This document shows, in pieces, positions 19,210 to 24,066 of a DNA stretch of 24,066 nucleotides. The DNA comes from JBGFRR01 sp041695045 (GTDB taxonomy: Bacteria > Bacteroidota > Ignavibacteria > UBA10030): NCBI GenBank assembly GCA_041695045.1, contig JBGFRR010000043.1, positions 1 to 24,066 of the forward strand, read 5' to 3'. The position numbers and the translations under genes are program-made. The first letter of the stretch is position 1. Every line of letters starts with the position of its first letter. Below the pieces are notes generated by a model. That model had not been told where the DNA came from, did no database searches, and worked only from the letters and a program-made list of their open reading frames with translations.

Positions 19210-22200
19210 ATGACTATGCGAATCATGCGCGCAGTCCCACTTGTGGTTGTGGCGATGTGCGCCTTTCTGTGGTCGTTGGCACGTGCAGAAGGACCGGACA
19301 AGACAAAGCCCCGCGCTCCGGAACAGCTTCTGAAAGGCGCCAGCACACCACAATACTCGCTGTTGAACATCAATAACCTTACAACCTGGACGCGTGCCGA
19401 CGGCTACTCCAACCACACGCCCATGGGAGGCGACGGCCTCCGCTACCCTCGCGGCACGGGCAATGCGATCTACCTCGATGGCTTGGTGTACGGTGGTAAG
19501 GTGTTTCTCGATGCGGCCAGAACGATGCGCCCGGCAATCCATCCCGTCCGCGTCGGCGGCAGTCACTACGGCGTGGGGACCAGGGAAGGATGGGTCGAAG
19601 GATTTGGTGCGACGGCCGTCGCTGCCGATCCGCGTCTCCCGACTGTGGGTGTCTACCGCATCCGGCGCGATTATGCCTCCATGTCGGAGGAAGAGTTGCG
19701 TCGCGATGCAGCGGAGTTTTTTGAGATTCCTCCGGGGGACGTCACAGACGCACAGATGGCGCTGGTGCGGACACAGTACGAGAAAGACTGGACCGAGTGG
19801 CCGGTCAGAAGAGGCGCACCCTTTATTGATCGCAACGGAAACGGCGTCTACGACCCACCGCCTCCCTTCAGCAAAACCTTCACCGTGGATAGTCTCATCG
19901 CGCAGGGAAAGGACGAGCCCGGTGTCGCCGGTGTGGATCCGAATTCTCCGGCAGACCAGGTACTCTGGCATGTCTATAATGACCTCGACCGGGCTCTGTC
20001 CATCGGCTTCTTACGGTCGGAGCCAATCGGTCTTGAAATCCAGAAGACGATCTGGGGATACAAGCGAACCGACGCCATGGGGAATCTCTACTTCACGAGG
20101 TACAAGATCATCAACAAAGGCGGAGTCGATATCGGTGGTGGCGTCAAAGGGGCGTTCTATATCGACAGCATGTTTGTCTGTCAGTGGTCGGACCCCGACC
20201 TCGGATCGTTTACGGACGACCTGGTGGGATGCGATACAACCCTGAGTATGGCGTTCGTGTACAATGCAAACGCCATCGATGCTACGTACCGCCGATACAA
20301 CCTCCCGCCGCCGGCAGTGGGGTACGACTTCCTGGCCGGCCCGATCGTTCCGGACCCAACCGGCACTGCTGTTTTCGACTTCAAGTACCGTCCCGGATTC
20401 AGAAATCTTGGGATGTCTTCCTTTGCATACTTCTCCGCCGGTAGTCCCTTCAGCGATCCTCCGTACGGAAGGTCTGCATTAGCTAACTACTCTGTAAGTA
20501 GCGGCAGGTGGTGGAAGATGCTGCGCGGCTTCGCTCCTGTGGGCGATATGACCACGGCGGACACGCCCTATCCTCATCCGCCGGGCATGGCTATAACGAA
20601 GTTCCCGCTTTCGGGCGATCCTGTTGCGAGGACGGGATTCCTCGATGGCTTGGGCACGTTGTTTTCGTTCACGACGGGAGACCGACGGTTTCTTCTGAAT
20701 GCCGGTCCATTCAGCATGGCGCCTGGCGACACACAGGAAGTGACGGTGGGAGTGGTTGCAGGCCTGGGTTCGGACCGTCTCTCGAGCATCTCCGTTATGA
20801 AGTTCAACGACCGGTTCGTGCAGATCACGTATGACGCTCTGTTCCAGGTTCCGCGTGCCCCGGTGGCGCCGGACGTCAAAGTGGCGGAATTGGACGGTCA
20901 GATCGTGCTCGAGTGGGGTTCCAACCTTACACGCGTTGCGGATACGGAGCAGCGTGTCAACCAACCGGGCGGATACACGTTTGAAGGCTATAACGTGTAT
21001 CAGTTACCGAGCCGAGGCTCGCGGCTGTCGGAAGCCGTTCGGATCGTTACGTATGACTTGCCGTCCGACCCGACCGTTGTGCTTGACGAGCAGTTTGACC
21101 AAAGGTCCGGCCAGATTTTGAAGTTGCCGGTGCAGTTCGGAACGAACAGCGGCGTTGTCCGCTTCTTCAACTTTAAGCGTGACTATGTCCGGGATATCGA
21201 CAAGATTTACAACGGCCAGGAATACTACCTCGCGGTGACGGCGTACAGCATTGCCACAGTGCCGGGCTTCTTGCCGGCAGCGTTGGAATCGGATGCGATC
21301 GTCTTGACCGTCCGGCCCAAAGTGCCGTTCGGGAAGATTTACGGCGCCAGGTATGGCGATACGTTGCGGGTGACGAAGACGGGCATCAGCGACGGTAAGA
21401 CTCGCCCGATTGTCGTTGACCCGACGGCGAGCACCGGCGATACGTACGAAGTGCGCTTTGCCGATGCAGGCGGCGGCAATACGACATGGAGTTTGATCAA
21501 CGTCACAAAGAACAGGACGCTTCTCTCCAACCAAACAAATCAGAGCGGAGACGATAATTACAACATCGTCGAAGGCGGAATCTTCTTAAAGGTAGAGGGT
21601 CCACCTCCGGGCATTAAGCGCCTTGACATGTTTGACACCGATGACCAAACCCAGTGGGGTTGGTCCATTACCGGTGGTGCACGGCGCTTCACATGGGCGG
21701 GTGGCGCCGATGGTCTTGGCTTCGAGGGTTTCCGCGGAGCGTTCGGCTGGGCTTCACCATACCATTACTTCATCCTCGGTCGGACACCAAGTAGCCCGAT
21801 TCTGGCAAGCGACTTGAAGGCAGTCGAGCTCCGCTTAGTGCCGACTGATGTCAACGGTGTGTTCGATGCTAATCATGCGAACGCATCGTTTGCCTACCGG
21901 TATCTCCGTTTAGCGACAGCGGCTCCAGCGCAACCGGAATTTGCTCCGTGGATTGTAAACAGAGCTGGTGGATACGCATACCAAGACTTCAGGAAGAGCG
22001 CGCCTCTTGCCGTCTACAACATGGATGCGAATCCTCCGCAGCGGTTGGCTATCGGATATCTCGAAAACAATGCGTCTTTGGGTTCGGTCAACGGATTCTA
22101 CTGGCCACCGGACTTCAACGCCCGCAATAACACGGCGGGCACCGGTCCGCGTGAGTGGCTGTACATCTTCAATGTCCCTTACAGCGAGACGCCGGATGCA

Positions 22201-22710
22201 AACTTGCAGCGCGATATCTTAAACAACGATCTCCCCGTTATGTATTGGTCGGCGAAAGCGCGTCGTGGTAATGTCGCCTTCCAGGAAGGGGATAAGATAA
22301 TGTTCCATCCGAACCGCGTCAACACACCTGCGACCGTGTTTACGTACTCGTTGCCCGCTGCACAAACCGGCTTAGAGTTAGAGAAGGCCAGCGCGGAAAA
22401 AGTCGGTGTCTTCCCGAACCCGTACTATGCATTTAACGCAGCGGAGACCAACCGCTTCTTCCGGTTCGTGACGTTCAACAACCTGCCGCGCAAGGCCACG
22501 CTCCGCATCTTCAACCTTGCCGGTCAGTTAGTGCGCACGCTCGAGAAAGACGATGCGTCGCAGTTCCTCCGCTGGGATCTGAACAACCGCGCAAACTTCC
22601 CGGTCGCCAGTGGCATCTACATCGTCCACATCGACATGCCGGAAGTGGGCGTAACAAAGGTTCTGAAGGTAGCCATTATTCAGGAGCAGGAAATCCTGGA
22701 TGCGTACTGA
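19210..22710 (+). CDS. Large secreted protein with T9SS type A-like C-terminal sorting domain
   Basis: The 1166-residue product is probably exported by Sec and then across the outer membrane by the type IX system. It has a signal peptide (about 1-27, MTMRIMRAVPLVVVAMCAFL then a SLARAEG cleavage region) and a D-N-G-N-G-Y-D calcium-loop-like motif at about 207-215. A fibronectin type III-like domain lies near 547-690 (GQIVLEWG, FEGYNVYQL, EYYLAVTAYS), and the sorting domain at about 1058-1166 has VFPNPYY, ATLRIFNLAGQLVRTL and ASGIYIVHI. Nine residues (QEQEILDAY) follow the usual final strand. No catalytic motif was recognised. ATG at 19210 with AAGGAG is chosen; an upstream frame from 19135 starts inside the repeat. 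Confidence 0.88.
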   Translation: MTMRIMRAVPLVVVAMCAFLWSLARAEGPDKTKPRAPEQLLKGASTPQYSLLNINNLTTWTRADGYSNHTPMGGDGLRYPRGTGNAIYLDGLVYGGKVFLDAARTMRPAIHPVRVGGSHYGVGTREGWVEGFGATAVAADPRLPTVGVYRIRRDYASMSEEELRRDAAEFFEIPPGDVTDAQMALVRTQYEKDWTEWPVRRGAPFIDRNGNGVYDPPPPFSKTFTVDSLIAQGKDEPGVAGVDPNSPADQVLWHVYNDLDRALSIGFLRSEPIGLEIQKTIWGYKRTDAMGNLYFTRYKIINKGGVDIGGGVKGAFYIDSMFVCQWSDPDLGSFTDDLVGCDTTLSMAFVYNANAIDATYRRYNLPPPAVGYDFLAGPIVPDPTGTAVFDFKYRPGFRNLGMSSFAYFSAGSPFSDPPYGRSALANYSVSSGRWWKMLRGFAPVGDMTTADTPYPHPPGMAITKFPLSGDPVARTGFLDGLGTLFSFTTGDRRFLLNAGPFSMAPGDTQEVTVGVVAGLGSDRLSSISVMKFNDRFVQITYDALFQVPRAPVAPDVKVAELDGQIVLEWGSNLTRVADTEQRVNQPGGYTFEGYNVYQLPSRGSRLSEAVRIVTYDLPSDPTVVLDEQFDQRSGQILKLPVQFGTNSGVVRFFNFKRDYVRDIDKIYNGQEYYLAVTAYSIATVPGFLPAALESDAIVLTVRPKVPFGKIYGARYGDTLRVTKTGISDGKTRPIVVDPTASTGDTYEVRFADAGGGNTTWSLINVTKNRTLLSNQTNQSGDDNYNIVEGGIFLKVEGPPPGIKRLDMFDTDDQTQWGWSITGGARRFTWAGGADGLGFEGFRGAFGWASPYHYFILGRTPSSPILASDLKAVELRLVPTDVNGVFDANHANASFAYRYLRLATAAPAQPEFAPWIVNRAGGYAYQDFRKSAPLAVYNMDANPPQRLAIGYLENNASLGSVNGFYWPPDFNARNNTAGTGPREWLYIFNVPYSETPDANLQRDILNNDLPVMYWSAKARRGNVAFQEGDKIMFHPNRVNTPATVFTYSLPAAQTGLELEKASAEKVGVFPNPYYAFNAAETNRFFRFVTFNNLPRKATLRIFNLAGQLVRTLEKDDASQFLRWDLNNRANFPVASGIYIVHIDMPEVGVTKVLKVAIIQEQEILDAY

Positions 22711-22759
22711 TCGGCATGTCCATTTCAGAAACCGTAAAAGCGAATAAGGAGATTGAACA

Positions 22760-23806
22760 ATGATGAAGAAACTCTTTCTTTCCGCTGTTCTGGTTTGTGT
22801 CGCGCTCGCTGTCGTTGCGGACGGAGCCGACGCCCAGAACAAACGAGTCGGAACCTCTGCTGCATCGTGGCTGCTGATCCCCGTCGGAGCGAAAGACCTC
22901 GCCCTTGGCGGATCGAACATCGCCATGTCGCGCGGTGTCGAGGCGATGTATTGGAATCCTGCCGGGCTGGGGCGGCTGCAGGGCGACGCTGAAGGAATGT
23001 TTTCCTCGATGCAGTACATCGCCGATATCGGAGTCAACTACGGCGCTGTGGCGGCGTCGTTCGGAGAGTTTGGCGTCGTCGGCCTGAGCGTCACGGCACT
23101 CGACTTCGGTGATATCCCGCTGACGACCGAAGACGATCCGGAAAACACCTCCGGTCGGTACTATTCTCCCGCCTACGTAACGGTAGGCCTCTCGTACTCC
23201 CGGCAACTGAGCGACGCAATTTCGGCCGGAGGTTCGGTGAAGATTATCTCCGAACAGATTGACCGTGTGAGCGCGAGCGGAGTGGCACTCGACTTCGGCG
23301 TGCAATACTCGGGTCTCGTTGGCGTCAGCGGCCTGCATCTGGGCGTAACAGTGAAAAACATCGGGCCCCAGATGAGGTACGATGGTTCCGGATTGCTGCG
23401 CGATGCACGGGCCGAAGCAGGCGGCCGCCCGACTCAGAAGTACAAAAGTGAAGCGGCGAGCTTTGAGCTCCCCTCGGTGGTTGAAATCGGCCTCGGCTAC
23501 GATGGACGCTTCGGCGACAACCTCTTGTGGAGCGTAGCCAGTTCCTTCACGAACAACAACCTCTACCTCGACGAGTACAAGCTCGGCGGTGAGGTCGGCA
23601 TGACGATGGAGTCGATTCGGTTGTTCGGTCGCGCCGGTATCGCCATGGTACCGGAGGCCGAGAATGACGCAAACATCTTCGGTGCTACCTTCGGTGTAGG
23701 ACTCGGCTACCTCGCTCCCGGCATCGATATCACCGTCGATTACGCGTATCGCCAGGTAGAGTTCTTCGACGCCAACCAGGTGATCTCCGTGAAGCTCGGC
23801 TTCTAA
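22760..23806 (+). CDS. PorV/PorQ family outer-membrane protein
   Basis: Members of this FadL-like beta-barrel family include PorV, the shuttle that binds T9SS cargo sorting domains in the outer membrane, and PorQ. The 348-residue product has a signal peptide (about 1-25, ending GADAQ). The family's N-terminal pattern follows at about 32-75 (SWLLIPVGAKDLALGGSNIA then VEAMYWNPAGLGRL), then repeated amphipathic strands and a final ISVKLGF with a terminal Phe typical of outer-membrane barrels. AAGGAG precedes the ATG; an adjacent ATG at 22763 is an alternative. It lies 49 bases after a T9SS-sorted protein, so it may handle that cargo; whether it is the main PorV or a paralogue cannot be told here. 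Confidence 0.88.
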   Translation: MMKKLFLSAVLVCVALAVVADGADAQNKRVGTSAASWLLIPVGAKDLALGGSNIAMSRGVEAMYWNPAGLGRLQGDAEGMFSSMQYIADIGVNYGAVAASFGEFGVVGLSVTALDFGDIPLTTEDDPENTSGRYYSPAYVTVGLSYSRQLSDAISAGGSVKIISEQIDRVSASGVALDFGVQYSGLVGVSGLHLGVTVKNIGPQMRYDGSGLLRDARAEAGGRPTQKYKSEAASFELPSVVEIGLGYDGRFGDNLLWSVASSFTNNNLYLDEYKLGGEVGMTMESIRLFGRAGIAMVPEAENDANIFGATFGVGLGYLAPGIDITVDYAYRQVEFFDANQVISVKLGF

Positions 23807-23827
23807 CGCCGCACACGAGACGTTTTG

Positions 23828-23867
23828 ACAAAAGTCCTGCCCCGACTTGTCGGGGTGGGACTTTTGT
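23828..23867. terminator. Intrinsic terminator after the PorV/PorQ-family gene
   Basis: ACAAAAGTCC at 23828-23837 is the exact reverse complement of GGACTTTTGT at 23858-23867. Inside, CCCCGAC at 23840-23846 pairs with GTCGGGG at 23849-23855, and the two arms join through G-T wobbles into one long stem. The 3' side carries TTTT, and the 5' side carries AAAA, so it could work in both directions. It ends the envelope cluster. Confidence 0.8.
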
Positions 23868-23938
23868 ATTCTCAGCAATAGTTTCTTACTTTGACGCAAC
23901 CTTCCCTCGCTTCCACGCCTGAGGCCGTACAAAATGTA

Positions 23939-23959
23939 GGGCGAAGTCTCACTTCGCCC
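23939..23959. repeat. GGGCGAAG/CTTCGCCC palindrome
   Basis: GGGCGAAG at 23939-23946 is the exact reverse complement of CTTCGCCC at 23952-23959 with a 5-base TCTCA loop. It is not followed by a T-run. It resembles short dispersed palindromes in intergenic DNA; no second copy was found in this window. Confidence 0.55.
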
Positions 23960-24066
23960 ACGTTGTCGTTGCGAAAACAAACTGAATTGCAGGCGCTCAA
24001 TGGCTGGACGCGTGGGAACGACGAAAAGAGAAGTTGTGAGGGGAGAGTGAGGGGAGGTTGTGAGGG

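Larger units (their letters stand above)
23807..24066. other. Non-coding end of the window
   Basis: No gene is supported in these 260 bases. They contain a strong terminator at 23828-23867, a perfect hairpin at 23939-23959 and a G-rich terminal stretch at about 24035-24066 with GTGAGGG repeated three times. A longer minus-strand frame (22676-23980) lies mostly antisense to the PorV-like gene and is not credible. Confidence 0.6.

Noticed and set aside
22676..23980. 434-codon minus-strand open frame
   Set aside because: It is antisense to the PorV/PorQ-family gene, whose signal peptide and family motifs are clear on the plus strand.
1..24066. CRISPR arrays, tRNA or rRNA genes, insertion sequences, prophage or toxin-antitoxin genes
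   Set aside because: No regularly spaced direct repeats, transposase or integrase frames, or recognisable structural RNA genes were seen on either strand.

Overview
The window looks like chromosomal DNA from a member of the Bacteroidota/Chlorobiota group, most like an Ignavibacteria or Kapabacteria-type lineage. The reasons are the ribosomal gene order (secY followed directly by map, with no adk), a protein with a C-terminal type IX secretion (T9SS) sorting domain next to a PorV/PorQ-family protein, and a TonB-dependent receptor with an N-terminal carboxypeptidase-regulatory-like domain. Base composition is moderately GC-rich. Nearly every gene has a clear AGGAG-type ribosome binding site, unlike classical Bacteroidia. 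The taxon is an inference; no rRNA or other phylogenetic anchor gene is present.

Region 1 (110-12480) is the distal S10, the spc and the alpha ribosomal protein operons fused in one + strand run: rpsC, rplP, rpmC, rpsQ, rplN, rplX, rplE, rpsN, rpsH, rplF, rplR, rpsE, rpmD, rplO, secY, map, infA, rpmJ, rpsM, rpsK, rpsD, rpoA, rplQ. It ends with the GTPase gene engB/ysxC and a strong intrinsic terminator. Besides ribosomal proteins it supplies the SecY channel, methionine aminopeptidase, IF-1 and RNA polymerase alpha, so it couples ribosome assembly, nascent-chain processing, membrane insertion and transcription. L5 and L17 carry unusual low-complexity charged tails. Three intergenic spots hold non-coding structure: a start-stop mini-ORF before rpsH, an 18-bp perfect AT-rich inverted repeat before rpsM, and a hairpin before rpoA.

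Region 2 (12533-15450) is a two-gene, overlapping class V aminotransferase / D-3-phosphoglycerate dehydrogenase (serA) unit, probably for serine synthesis. The aminotransferase is bracketed by two copies of a CCCCGATGC/GCATCGGGG palindrome, and the second copy forms its C-terminal codons.

Region 3 (15451-23867) is a cell-envelope cluster: a 480-bp structured leader with a near-consensus promoter, a TonB-dependent receptor, a repeat-rich 225-bp spacer, a 1166-residue secreted protein with a T9SS sorting domain, a PorV/PorQ-family outer-membrane protein, and a strong terminator. It may be a surface transport or secretion module; its substrate is not recognisable.

The most unusual feature is a 68-bp tandem-hairpin element present twice with two mismatches: at the very start of the window just before rpsC, and at 19111-19178 just before the T9SS substrate gene. 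Both copies sit 31-41 bases upstream of a start codon in the same orientation. No tRNA, rRNA, CRISPR array or transposase gene was seen.
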